From NCBI GenBank assembly GCA_947172415.1, contig OX359191.1:2232001-2296000 (forward strand): a stretch of 64,000 bases of DNA. Reading direction: 5' to 3'. Shown piece after piece: positions 47,201 through 49,280 of this stretch. Positions within the stretch are counted from its first letter, which is position 1, and every line of letters begins with the position of its first letter. Made by a program: the position numbers and the translations under genes. Under the pieces are notes generated by a model. It saw only the letters and a program-made list of their open reading frames with translations, made no database searches and was not told where the DNA came from. This DNA comes from Chondrosia reniformis (Eukaryota; Porifera; Demospongiae; Chondrillida; Chondrillidae).

Positions 47201-47436
47201 TTGTTGTAATTCAATACCAATCTTCCAGCTTTAGCTTGACTTCCATTCACTAGCTTGATAATTGAATTTGCACTTGCCCCTAAATTGAATAAGAGTTTTA
47301 CACCTATAGAGGTTGGAATTCTTAAAAAAAATTGTTTGTATACTTCTGCTGTACCTTTCAAGGGATCATGATTGTAAGCAATACCTATAATCGTGAATAA
47401 GGTGAATGAAAGAACACTAGTGGCACATCTAGGCAT
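319..47436 (-). CDS. Adhesion-GPCR-like giant receptor, SRCR20-FN3-Sushi-HRM-GAIN (gene span)
   Basis: Gene model built by hand from splice sites and reading phase. It begins with a signal-peptide exon at 47385-47436, then 20 one-exon SRCR domains, an FN3 (26524-26784), an unassigned Cys-containing module (25736-26002), two more FN3 exons (25299-25583 and 13482-13808), a Sushi-like exon (7152-7390), Cys-rich and DxDxDG exons, an HRM-like motif and GAIN exons (5041 down to 319). Ectodomain exons are almost all symmetric phase 1-1, the classic layout for domain shuffling. GAIN plus HRM is characteristic of adhesion GPCRs, so GPS and 7TM exons are expected left of base 1. Two in-frame stops (27545-27547 and 13702-13704) mean it may be a pseudogene, may skip those exons, or may in fact be two or more adjacent genes. 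Confidence 0.65.
581..662 (-). CDS. GAIN-domain exon
   Basis: Acceptor gattgtag before 662, donor GA|GTGAGT at 580. Product: [20 protein letters not shown] followed by PVLPSEN. 'V.F....N...YLP.L' resembles the central GAIN strand of adhesion GPCRs. It starts in phase 1 after the exon ending at 827 and ends in phase 2 into the exon starting at 451. An alternative, longer start at 693 is open but breaks phase with its neighbour. Confidence 0.6.
827..919 (-). CDS. GAIN-domain exon
   Basis: Acceptor tttttccag before 919, donor A|GTAATC after 827. Product: [20 protein letters not shown] followed by [11 protein letters not shown]. The 'F.......I..LKIP' segment is GAIN-like. Its phase-1 start matches only if the preceding exon ends at the GC donor at 2919, which supports both calls. 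Confidence 0.6.
1414..2850 (+). pseudogene. Decayed retroelement reverse transcriptase
   Basis: Plus-strand frames carry RT-like pieces: [20 protein letters not shown] at about 2000-2050 (fingers), '[20 protein letters not shown]' at about 2118-2177, '[20 protein letters not shown]' at about 2509-2566, and a C-terminal 'GPEALSF' block split over frames at about 2700. Expected palm residues after 'LDF' are eroded and the frame changes several times, so it is dead. It sits inside the receptor intron between exons 2919-3117 and 827-919, antisense to the gene. The same C-terminal block recurs at 6881-7115. The layout resembles a non-LTR-type RT, but the clade is not settled. Confidence 0.6.
2919..3117 (-). 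CDS. GAIN-domain exon (subdomain A), GC donor
   Basis: Acceptor taatgtag before 3117. Product runs [20 protein letters not shown], then helical residues, then [16 protein letters not shown] and EIQLIKPNL. 'SNVL...N...F' followed by 'LL..IE.IA' is a strong GAIN subdomain-A helix signature. The exon ends TTTGG followed by GCAAGT, a GC-AG intron: only this donor (199 nt, phase 1) keeps frame with the exon starting at 919. No GT donor in range does so. Confidence 0.75.
3118..3938. other. Receptor intron, no coding signal
   Basis: AT-rich intron between GAIN exons. It holds short TA-rich runs only. I found no conserved open frame or recognisable repeat. Confidence 0.5.
3939..3999 (-). CDS. Short GAIN-domain exon
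   Basis: 61 nt between acceptor acatgtag and donor GAG|GTATGT. It completes a Trp codon split with the 4860-5041 exon (TG|G) and reads [20 protein letters not shown]. Joined to its neighbours it gives a continuous GAIN helix region '...ILEDISW-LSLKND...' then '[10 protein letters not shown]'. The following 4000-4859 intron shows nothing else I can support. Confidence 0.7.
4860..5041 (-). CDS. GAIN-domain exon (start of subdomain A)
   Basis: Acceptor ttggatag before 5041, donor ATG|GTGAGG after 4860; 182 nt. It encodes [12 protein letters not shown], then a helix, then [18 protein letters not shown]. The 'l...T....L...DL..T..IL..I' pattern is the usual beginning of GAIN domains directly after an HRM motif. 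It follows the 5105-5202 exon in phase 0. Confidence 0.75.
5105..5346 (-). CDS. HRM-like motif: exon 5105-5202 plus 19-nt microexon 5328-5346
   Basis: Exon 5105-5202 (acceptor acattttag, donor AAG|GTCAGT) encodes [20 protein letters not shown] then [13 protein letters not shown]. 'R.C..DGTW..D...C' is the second half of hormone-receptor motifs that precede GAIN domains. A 19-nt exon at 5328-5346 (TPGVFY, donor TACG|GTAATA) joins it exactly in phase and supplies the usual 'TPG' element. The microexon rests on phase and motif only and is less certain than the larger exon. Confidence 0.6.
5412..5489 (-). CDS. Cys-containing exon with DxDxDG calcium-loop motif
   Basis: 78 nt, phase 0-0, acceptor tacatag, donor AAG|GTTTTA. 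Product [20 protein letters not shown] followed by GIPDSK. '[11 protein letters not shown]' matches a thrombospondin type 3-like calcium-binding repeat. It follows the 5733-5794 exon in phase. Function inferred: a rigid Ca-binding spacer before the HRM. Confidence 0.6.
5733..6127 (-). CDS. Cys-rich exon pair (5733-5794 and 6023-6127)
   Basis: Exon 6023-6127 (acceptor tctcttag, donor CAT|GTAATT) encodes a segment with C.CC, a single C and CS near its end. Exon 5733-5794 (donor GAT|GTAAGA) gives [20 protein letters not shown]. Phases 1-1 and 1-0 fit the neighbours. Cys spacing suggests a small disulfide module, perhaps EGF-like, but I cannot assign a family. The plus-strand frame over 5875-6297 is open too, but has no splice support. 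Confidence 0.5.
6334..6674 (-). CDS. Two linker exons (6334-6382 and 6573-6674)
   Basis: Exon 6573-6674 is 34 codons, phase 0-0 (acceptor tatatag, donor CAG|GTCTTT), beginning [17 protein letters not shown]. Exon 6334-6382 is 49 nt (acceptor tttgagcag, donor ATA|GTAAGT), giving [16 protein letters not shown]. Phases link the Sushi-like exon to the Cys-rich exons without a break. No domain family recognised. Confidence 0.45.
6881..7115 (-). pseudogene. 3' fragment of the RT element
   Basis: Minus-strand frame reads [20 protein letters not shown] followed by [13 protein letters not shown] and QQIGVTIQ. This is the same C-terminal block as in the 1414-2850 relic. A 3'-end-only fragment is typical of 5'-truncated retrotransposition. 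It lies in the intron downstream of the Sushi-like exon. Confidence 0.65.
7152..7390 (-). CDS. Sushi/CCP-like exon
   Basis: 239 nt, acceptor gtatacag, donor CAA|GTAATT, phase 1 start as expected after an FN3 exon. Four cysteines in a CCP-like pattern: TCPNS, SLRC, TAKC, then G.W and SQC. A 27-residue tail follows. Sushi domains bind protein ligands at the cell surface. An HRM-type fold is an alternative because Cys and Trp spacing overlap between these families. Confidence 0.65.
7498..8010 (+). mobile_element. Foldback family Rep-A, 5' half copy
   Basis: Starts with the small palindrome AGAGCACGGTAGTACTCT and GTAGGGATGGCC, followed by GCCGCCCTATTCAAT, a TTC/TTA-rich microsatellite (7736-7795) and CCGAACTAGGGAATAGGC. 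The same order occurs, inverted, at 46130-46895 and 51900-52645. The hairpin half is missing here. Confidence 0.7.
8037..9211. mobile_element. Rep-B element with terminal inverted repeats
   Basis: Left end ACAGTGCAAGTTACAATATA plus CTAAGGTAAT at 8042-8071; right end is its near inverse, ACCTTAGTATATTGTAACTT plus GTACTGTATATA at 9180-9211. Inside, an inverted pair near 8838-8890 and 8938-8990 (GTTGCTGAC...CAACAAGGCTTTATTC) brackets GCTGATGAAGACCTCTG. No protein frame seen. Related copies lie at 11863-12625 and 36990-38117. Confidence 0.6.
9340..9900. repeat. Rep-C copy with ~75-bp direct repeats
   Basis: Three imperfect direct repeats (ATTACAATCAAGTACTAGCT, ACACAGTGCAAG, CCAAGTGAC) fill about 9340-9535. 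They are followed by a block to 9900 that recurs at 36170-36500 and inverted at 36511-36810. The open frame in the block ([19 protein letters not shown]) is conserved between copies but has no known homology, so I treat it as repeat, not gene. The rest to 10488 has nothing I can name. Confidence 0.55.
10637..10681 (-). ncRNA. Type I hammerhead ribozyme (copy 1)
   Basis: Same core as the other copies: CTGATGA, GTCC/GGAC, GAAA, CAGCTG, TC. Stem I partner is TATTGC instead of TATGGC, giving one C-U mismatch in an otherwise paired stem, so probably weaker. Confidence 0.75.
10989..11033 (-). ncRNA. Hammerhead ribozyme with altered stem III (copy 2)
   Basis: Core and stem I are intact, but the palindromic stem III reads CAGCTT rather than CAGCTG before the TC cleavage site. 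This breaks its self-complementarity, so reduced activity is expected. Confidence 0.7.
11263..11307 (+). ncRNA. Hammerhead ribozyme with G-U closing pair in stem II (copy 3)
   Basis: Inverted copy. Stem II strand is GGAT instead of GGAC, turning the invariant 10.1-11.1 G-C pair next to the core into G-U. Other core bases, stem I and stem III are intact. Confidence 0.75.
11613..11657 (+). ncRNA. Intact type I hammerhead ribozyme (copy 4)
   Basis: GCCATA, CTGATGA, GTCC-TAATAA-GGAC, GAAA, CAGCTG, TC, TATGGC. Every core nucleotide of the hammerhead consensus is present and all stems pair. Predicted cleavage is after C11651. An outer inverted pair at about 11589-11601 and 11679-11690 extends stem I across an internal loop. 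Confidence 0.88.
11863..12625. mobile_element. Rep-B copy, right part
   Basis: Runs from the insertion point of the hammerhead array (GGCGGAGCTTAAACTACCAA) to the family end ATACCTTAGTATATTGTAAC at about 12588-12607. Its left part is at about 10440-10502. It parallels 37330-38117 over its whole length. Confidence 0.6.
12945..13455 (-). mobile_element. Rep-A copy, body plus one hairpin arm
   Basis: Inverted relative to 45755-46895: TTCTTAGTCGCTTTGCAGGG and TTCGGACGCCATTTT body, then the single arm AGTGATTGGCACATCTAGAA to GTTTGGGCGCATCGATCC. It ends 27 bases from the FN3 exon. About 12626-12944 shows no recognisable feature apart from a GGCGCCTGGCGCCCC palindrome near 12897. Confidence 0.6.
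13482..13808 (-). CDS. FN3 exon with in-frame stop
   Basis: 327 nt, phase 1-1 (acceptor tttgtatag, donor AAAAG|GTCAGA). Product starts [20 protein letters not shown], continues through 'W.PPVAPDG', 'GYIVEY' and '[15 protein letters not shown]', a complete FN3 pattern. A TAG stop at 13702-13704 lies in the loop after 'PDG', inside the palindromic stretch TAGTATACTAGTATACTA. That loop is about five codons longer than usual, suggesting a small insertion or transposon footprint. The exon can be skipped without changing frame. Confidence 0.65.
13884..14278 (-). repeat. 3' LTR of the Gmr1-like element
   Basis: Aligned by eye with 24900-25287 over its full length. Scattered substitutions and small indels separate the two LTRs (for example CTCGGTTGCACACG versus CTCAGTTGAACACG), so insertion is not recent. 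Confidence 0.9.
14290..14760 (-). pseudogene. RNase H domain (Gmr1-like pol)
   Basis: Minus-strand frame with [20 protein letters not shown] (first catalytic Asp), then [11 protein letters not shown] (catalytic Glu) and [12 protein letters not shown] (catalytic Asp). It is close to full length for RT-linked RNase H. Connection to the RT upstream is broken by frame changes around 14800-15100. Confidence 0.85.
14870..15915 (-). pseudogene. Reverse transcriptase (Gmr1-like pol)
   Basis: Starts just after a GPY/F-like end of integrase ([17 protein letters not shown] at 15915-15840). RT motifs in order: [46 protein letters not shown] and [16 protein letters not shown]. The YIDD box at about 15115-15126 lies in another frame, and later pieces '[11 protein letters not shown]' are also out of frame. 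RT reads directly on from integrase, the reverse of normal Gypsy order. The CACTA insertion starts at 15916. Confidence 0.85.
16141..20049 (+). pseudogene. CACTA/EnSpm transposase, two frameshifts
   Basis: First exon (16141 to at most 16440) starts with [20 protein letters not shown], an N-terminal CxxC motif. The main exon starts at 17383 after acceptor tttctatag. Family landmarks: [20 protein letters not shown], '[19 protein letters not shown]', '[19 protein letters not shown]', '[14 protein letters not shown]', 'FERYNGILG'. The frame shifts by -1 at about 18480-18490 (TTTAAAAAG) and again at about 18760 (GGAAATGATG), both in A runs. Either the copy is inactive or these are homopolymer assembly errors. 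Stop at 20047-20049. The region 16441-17382 is intron and low complexity. Confidence 0.8.
20338..21626 (+). CDS. CACTA element second gene, six exons
   Basis: Exons 20338-20658, 20745-20806, from 20879, 21046-21164, 21230-21371 and 21445-21626, most with GTAAGT/GTAAGG donors and AG acceptors. The exon 3 to 4 junction is unresolved. Product starts [20 protein letters not shown], contains a helical '[20 protein letters not shown]' coiled coil, a Lys/Arg-rich middle, and ends with 'KLPWRSE' joined to [16 protein letters not shown]. The acidic-then-'PPWRS..L..LD.R' ending resembles accessory proteins of animal EnSpm elements. Probably DNA-binding or nuclear; function inferred. Confidence 0.6.
22170..23110 (-). 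pseudogene. Integrase (Gmr1-like pol), interrupted
   Basis: Minus strand: zinc-binding part with '[15 protein letters not shown]' then '[10 protein letters not shown]' (H2C2). Catalytic core: [15 protein letters not shown] (D), [15 protein letters not shown] (D) and [18 protein letters not shown] (E). C-terminal piece '[21 protein letters not shown]'. A stop occurs just after 'KNKTC' (about 23035) and the frame changes near 22800. The GPY/F end is split off by the CACTA insertion and resumes at 15915. Confidence 0.85.
23111..23852 (-). pseudogene. Aspartic protease region (Gmr1-like)
   Basis: Frame begins [20 protein letters not shown]; active site [19 protein letters not shown], then '[14 protein letters not shown]', the usual flap-to-C-terminal pattern of retroviral-type proteases. 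A spacer rich in Gln/Arg links it to the integrase zinc-binding region. Confidence 0.8.
23853..24803 (-). pseudogene. Gag with SCAN-like capsid and zinc knuckles
   Basis: Starts [20 protein letters not shown]. Capsid part has '[19 protein letters not shown]', '[20 protein letters not shown]', '[20 protein letters not shown]', which follows the SCAN pattern (EQ.L..MP..VR.WV..R.P....EA..LA). SCAN domains are known to derive from Gmr1-type gag. One CCHC knuckle is intact ([14 protein letters not shown], about 24030-23989). The next has Arg for its second Cys ([11 protein letters not shown]). Stops at about 24410 and frameshifts near 24050 break the frame. Confidence 0.8.
24900..25287 (-). repeat. 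5' LTR of the Gmr1-like element
   Basis: Partner of 13884-14278. Its outer end lies 11 bases downstream of the splice donor of the FN3 exon ending at 25299. Confidence 0.9.
25299..25583 (-). CDS. FN3 exon
   Basis: 285 nt, phase 1-1; acceptor actatacag, donor TCCA|GTATGT. Product [20 protein letters not shown] then [21 protein letters not shown] and '[20 protein letters not shown]'. The Trp, 'Y.L.Y' and 'Y.IRV.A....G' landmarks of FN3 are all there. Confidence 0.8.
25736..26002 (-). CDS. Unassigned Cys-containing ectodomain exon
   Basis: 267 nt, phase 1-1; acceptor tatttacag, donor AAGG|GTACGT. Product begins [20 protein letters not shown], with '[12 protein letters not shown]', '[12 protein letters not shown]' and 'GSCGSS'. 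Beta-rich with three to four Cys between FN3 exons, so an Ig- or FN3-related sandwich is likely. I do not recognise the family. Confidence 0.6.
26160..26420 (-). repeat. Old Rep-A relic in intron
   Basis: Contains AGGGTAGCCTATTCCCTAGT, GGGCCTATTTCTGGGCTAAC, GTTGTAGAACATTGAAACAT and GACTGCAAAAATC in the same order as 46520-46760, with many differences. The surrounding intron (26003-26523) shows nothing else. Confidence 0.55.
26524..26784 (-). CDS. FN3 exon
   Basis: 261 nt, phase 1-1; acceptor cctttatag, donor TGGA|GTGAGT. Product [20 protein letters not shown], '[20 protein letters not shown]', '[20 protein letters not shown]'. It is the first non-SRCR domain after block B. The intervening intron 26785-27333 shows nothing recognisable. 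Confidence 0.75.
27334..27657 (-). pseudogene. SRCR exon B10 with premature stop
   Basis: 324 nt with good splice sites (donor TTTAG|GTGAGT), phase 1-1. The frame reads through 'ICDNSWDI' and then TAA at 27545-27547. Twin exon A10 has a Tyr codon (TAT) at the same place, so this is a single T-to-A nonsense change. The rest of the domain ([20 protein letters not shown] and '[12 protein letters not shown]') is intact. Confidence 0.75.
28021..28347 (-). CDS. SRCR exon B9
   Basis: 327 nt, phase 1-1. Core [20 protein letters not shown] and '[16 protein letters not shown]' are identical to A9; the C-terminal third differs more ([12 protein letters not shown] versus [12 protein letters not shown]). 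Confidence 0.85.
28486..28809 (-). CDS. SRCR exon B8
   Basis: 324 nt. '[20 protein letters not shown]' and '[14 protein letters not shown]'. Clearly the twin of A8, but the most diverged pair after B10/A10, with several Cys-neighbouring changes and one extra residue. Confidence 0.8.
28879..29232 (-). CDS. SRCR exon B7
   Basis: 354 nt. Contains [20 protein letters not shown]. The Cys normally following 'WGT' is replaced (WGTIID), in this exon and in A7 alike, so it predates the duplication. Twin A7 differs at about six residues. Confidence 0.8.
29262..30165 (-). mobile_element. Rep-A foldback element, near-complete copy
   Basis: Left end palindrome AGAGTACGGTGGTACTCT and GTAGGGATGGCC; body with CTAGGGAATAGGCTAC and TTCGGACGCCATTTT; right end a long hairpin (arms about 29815-29975 and 29990-30150, turning at CTTCAGCTATCATAATCCTG). 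It lies in the intron between SRCR B7 and B6. The matching intron in block A (40847-40979) lacks it: GCAGATATATATATCTACTT spans the empty site. Confidence 0.8.
30263..30595 (-). CDS. SRCR exon B6
   Basis: 333 nt. '[20 protein letters not shown]', '[20 protein letters not shown]', '[18 protein letters not shown]'. Differs from A6 at about seven residues. Confidence 0.85.
30596..31511. other. Intron with retrozyme relic and repeat debris
   Basis: At 30825-30890 the string GCTCCTCAGGAGACATGAGT then GGGGTATAACC...AATGATGAGACATCA is an old, ribozyme-less remnant of the hammerhead unit. It is followed by GCCTGAAGAAGCCTGTGACT (30942-30961), a retroelement 3'-end-like motif. The counterpart intron in block A (41313-41807) lacks this insertion. 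Nothing else seen. Confidence 0.5.
31512..31847 (-). CDS. SRCR exon B5
   Basis: 336 nt. '[20 protein letters not shown]', '[20 protein letters not shown]', '[16 protein letters not shown]'. Two residues differ from A5 (MDDNLID versus TDDNLIN). Confidence 0.85.
32108..32458 (-). CDS. SRCR exon B4
   Basis: 351 nt. '[20 protein letters not shown]', '[20 protein letters not shown]'. Protein identical to A4 wherever I compared it, and the flanking introns are also identical by eye. Confidence 0.85.
32552..32875 (-). CDS. SRCR exon B3
   Basis: 324 nt. '[20 protein letters not shown]', '[20 protein letters not shown]', '[11 protein letters not shown]'. Identical in protein to A3. Confidence 0.85.
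33063..33386 (-). CDS. SRCR exon B2
   Basis: 324 nt. A divergent SRCR: '[20 protein letters not shown]' replaces the usual 'WGTVC', and '[19 protein letters not shown]' ends it. It differs from A2 at several positions in the first half and is near-identical in the second half. Confidence 0.8.
33480..33640 (+). repeat. Purine-rich minisatellite
   Basis: About five imperfect copies of a ~27-bp unit built on CCAAGATCAAGAAGACAAAG. The plus-strand Lys/Arg-rich open frame here is a by-product of the repeat. An inverted trace of the same sequence lies at about 44430-44500. Confidence 0.6.
34039..34365 (-). CDS. SRCR exon B1
   Basis: 327 nt, acceptor atttatacag, donor ACAG|GTAAGA. '[20 protein letters not shown]', '[20 protein letters not shown]'. 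From YNNTWG onward it differs from A1 by one residue (S for T); upstream of that it is quite different ([18 protein letters not shown]). Confidence 0.85.
34470..35140. other. Intron, no gene seen
   Basis: AT-rich intron between SRCR A10 and B1. No convincing frames or family repeats apart from short TA tracts. Confidence 0.4.
35150..35398 (+). pseudogene. Penelope-like element GIY-YIG endonuclease fragment
   Basis: [15 protein letters not shown] (frame from 35161) continues after a frame change as [20 protein letters not shown], then '[13 protein letters not shown]', '[12 protein letters not shown]' and a stop. 'EH..A', 'H....GH.I.W', 'R...EA..I', 'N.D.G..L...W' is the C-terminal pattern of the Penelope GIY-YIG nuclease. 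A 3' tail to about 35590 includes GCTGAGGAAGGTCTACGGTC. Only this 3' end is present. Confidence 0.7.
35653..35976 (-). CDS. SRCR exon A10
   Basis: 324 nt. '[20 protein letters not shown]', '[20 protein letters not shown]', '[13 protein letters not shown]'. Open throughout, unlike its twin B10. Confidence 0.85.
36030..36950. repeat. Near-perfect palindrome of two Rep-C copies
   Basis: Arms about 36030-36468 and 36512-36950, turning over a ~43-bp centre that includes AAAGGCCAAGGCCTTTATAT. The same 90-codon open frame is found identically on both strands ([20 protein letters not shown]). The arms match 9400-9900. Near-identity of the arms suggests a recent inverted duplication or correction between arms. 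Confidence 0.8.
36990..38117. mobile_element. Rep-B copy next to the palindrome
   Basis: Matches 8037-9090 (inverted) and 11863-12625: ACATTCGCTATAAGC, the inverted pair GTCAGCAATATGAATTTACT / AGTAAATTCATGTTGCTGAC (about 37155-37280), TGTCATAGCC-like block, and end ACCTTAGTATATTGTAACTT at about 38083-38102. A further terminal fragment is at 38278-38316 and a Rep-C fragment at 38336-38480. Confidence 0.6.
38481..39402 (+). other. Intron stretch with an unassigned short ORF (38772-38993)
   Basis: A GC-richer block at about 38600-39000 encodes a 73-residue frame ending [20 protein letters not shown] plus EDVLRYHDE. Base composition differs from its surroundings, suggesting an inserted fragment, perhaps from a gene or retroelement. 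No homology recognised and no splice sites supporting expression. The remainder to the A9 exon shows nothing. Confidence 0.3.
39403..39729 (-). CDS. SRCR exon A9
   Basis: 327 nt, donor TTTAG|GTAAGT. '[20 protein letters not shown]', '[20 protein letters not shown]'. Complete set of SRCR landmarks (WGTVC, WDI.DANVVCR.LGY, C.G.E). Confidence 0.85.
40103..40423 (-). CDS. SRCR exon A8
   Basis: 321 nt. '[20 protein letters not shown]', '[20 protein letters not shown]'. One residue shorter than B8. Confidence 0.8.
40493..40846 (-). CDS. SRCR exon A7
   Basis: 354 nt. '[20 protein letters not shown]', '[20 protein letters not shown]'. Lacks the first canonical Cys, as does B7. Confidence 0.8.
40980..41312 (-). 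CDS. SRCR exon A6
   Basis: 333 nt, donor TTTG|GTAAGT. '[20 protein letters not shown]', '[20 protein letters not shown]'. Confidence 0.85.
41808..42143 (-). CDS. SRCR exon A5
   Basis: 336 nt, donor TTCAG|GTGAGC. Nearly identical to B5 including its splice sites; the start of the block-A tract that is homogenised with block B. Confidence 0.85.
42404..42754 (-). CDS. SRCR exon A4
   Basis: 351 nt. '[20 protein letters not shown]', '[20 protein letters not shown]'. The protein and both neighbouring introns match block B by eye. Confidence 0.85.
42848..43171 (-). CDS. SRCR exon A3
   Basis: 324 nt, donor CTATA|GTGAGT. '[20 protein letters not shown]', '[20 protein letters not shown]'. Confidence 0.85.
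43359..43682 (-). CDS. SRCR exon A2
   Basis: 324 nt, donor TTCAG|GTAAGG. '[20 protein letters not shown]', '[20 protein letters not shown]'. Similarity to block B drops abruptly within its first half, marking the edge of the homogenised tract. Confidence 0.8.
43690..45754. other. Long intron with Gypsy RT and repeat remnants
   Basis: At about 45500-45590 the plus strand reads [13 protein letters not shown] followed by VEVAEKDQ, with stops, a recognisable Gypsy RT palm ('[17 protein letters not shown]'). Decayed coding-like text extends back to about 45000. At 44820-44935 a weak Rep-A hairpin relic is visible. 43690-44800 shows nothing I can name. Confidence 0.45.
45755..46895 (+). mobile_element. 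Rep-A foldback element, complete copy
   Basis: A long hairpin (arms about 45755-45930 and 45953-46126, loop ATGGATATACTAGAAGTAGG) is followed by a body with two 'AAAAATGGCGT(C/T)' blocks, a GAA microsatellite (46621-46655), and a terminal CGGCCATCCCTACTTATAGA plus palindrome AGTACTACCGTACT. AGTAGGGATGGC near the left end and GGCCATCCCTACT near the right form inverted ends. No protein frame. Confidence 0.8.
46956..47279 (-). CDS. SRCR exon A1 (first SRCR)
   Basis: 324 nt, acceptor tcaatttag, donor TACAG|GTATAT, phase 1-1. Product [20 protein letters not shown] then [17 protein letters not shown] and '[11 protein letters not shown]'. Joined to the signal-peptide exon it gives 'TIIG-ASA-NS', a textbook signal-peptidase site. 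Confidence 0.85.
47385..47436 (-). CDS. Signal-peptide exon, translation start of the receptor
   Basis: [17 protein letters not shown], then donor ATAG|GTATTG in phase 1, matching exon A1. A basic residue then a hydrophobic run and an A-x-A end across the junction define a secretory signal. The frame is also open straight through the 105-nt intron, but splicing restores both the symmetric exon and the cleavage site. Confidence 0.75.
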
Positions 47437-48294
47437 CTCGCTTTACCAAATGACAAGTACTGAAGCCAGCAGACTTTGCTTTTCAATGAATATATATGCA
47501 AATATACTCTTATATAATATGCTGAATTCTTTTTATTGCTAGCATCTCAGAATAAGGTATTAACTTGCCCACCTCTAGCAAAGTACTGTGGTCTTGTAAG
47601 CATGCCACTGTTAATATACAGACTTAGGATATATTTCCATTATAATAATAATATTATATGGTAATATAATAATAAAGTCATATATAATGTTTTAGTCCAT
47701 TCTATTATTTTGTTTTCATATATAATTACCCTCTTATGACATAGGAAAATGGAGATTTACGTATAATTAGATTATTTATAAGTGGTATAATGTTTGTTTT
47801 TCTAATTAGTGGAATCCAGTATAGTAGACAGTTGTATGTTTCCTTACATTATAAACTAAACATTTATATATATATATATATATTATTTATATATACAGTC
47901 CTGATTGTTGAATCTACACTGTGTTTACAAATTAAAAGGCTTCCTAGTGTGTTGTCAAATTGAGTACGTACCACTTTATGAGTAATAGCAGCATAAAGAT
48001 GCCTATATTGCTTCTAATTCAATATCAACAAATTTTATAATTCAATTGCAAATCACTGGGCTAATAGCATTCATACACTACAGAGGTCATGCTAACCTAA
48101 TTAGAGGTGTAATTACTCTAACTAGAGTAAATAGCAACTCTGTAAACAGAGTTACAAGGCAAAAACATCAATTGTTGAGGTTTCAATATGTTGTCCATGA
48201 CTTAAACATACATCATATCACTTCTATATATATAATTGTATATGTGTGTACAGCTGATCATGAAGTTGGCTGGATGCATGATGCCCCAAACATA
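47437..48294. other. Upstream region of the receptor
   Basis: Very AT-rich, with a (TA)n tract near 47865-47882. The promoter is expected here, but I see no clear motif and no other gene. Confidence 0.4.
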
Positions 48295-49280
48295 GAAGTG
48301 ATATATATATCAGAGAGTACGGTAGTACTCTCGAAGTAGGGATGGCCCGAAAAAAAAATGGATGCCGTATTCAATGTATTACGGGTTAACACCTTATAAG
48401 TAGGCAGCGAATGCGTTTTTACCTCTTTTAAACTCATAATGTGTCTTTTTTGTACGATTTCAATTGAGGGAAGCTGTTTTCAAGAGCGCATAAAGGCTCC
48501 AAGTTTGTAAAACGGTTTCAGGCCTACTTCCGGTTTTCCTCATTTTCTTATTCTTATTCTTATTTTTATTCTTATTCTTATTCTTCCTTTTATTTCACGC
48601 TAGTGCATAAACGCGCTTGTAGATAAATACATTTTATAGGGGCATATCGTCTAAAAGTTTTAGCAACTAGGGAATAGGCACCTTTCTGTCTTCAAACGAT
48701 TTGTGCAAAGACGGTTTTCTGTGGCGCGTAAGCAAATTGGAACCTTTTTGTCGCCATTTTCTAATTAGGAGTTCTTGGTCATCTCCTGATTGCCTTCGAC
48801 TACGACGTTATATTTCGAGTTTTCGCCAAAAAAATTACAAAACTAATTTTAATAAGTATATAACATTACAAAAAAAGAAGGAATACAAGTAAATAAAAAC
48901 ATTTAAAAAATGAAATGAGAAGTAGGGATGGCAGTCCCTGCAACAGTCCCTGCAACAGTACCTATCACATCTAGAAAAAGTAGCGAAACAAGAAAGTGAT
49001 CATATGGTAAGGCTAACATTGCAGAAGTGGCATACTGAAACTTGACTATACACATCACTTCTATGTTTGGGCGCATCGATCCCTACTTCTAGTATATCCA
49101 TAATGCGCCCAAACATAGAAGTGATGTGTATAGTTAAGTTTCAGTATGCCACTTCTGCAATGTTAGCCTTACCATATGATCACTTTCTTGTTTCATTACT
49201 TTTTCTAGATGTGATAGGTACTGTTGCAGGGACTGCCATCCCTACTTCTCATTTCATTTTTTAAATGTTTTTATTTACTT
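48295..49280 (-). mobile_element. Rep-A foldback element, divergent copy
   Basis: Starts with palindrome AGAGTACGGTAGTACTCT and GTAGGGATGGCCC; body CTAGGGAATAGGCACC and TTGTCGCCATTTTC; ends with a hairpin whose arms (about 48890-49065 and 49093-49265) begin and end in TAAATAAAAACATTT / AAATGTTTTTATTT. The arm includes its own short duplication GTCCCTGCAACAGT. Confidence 0.75.
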
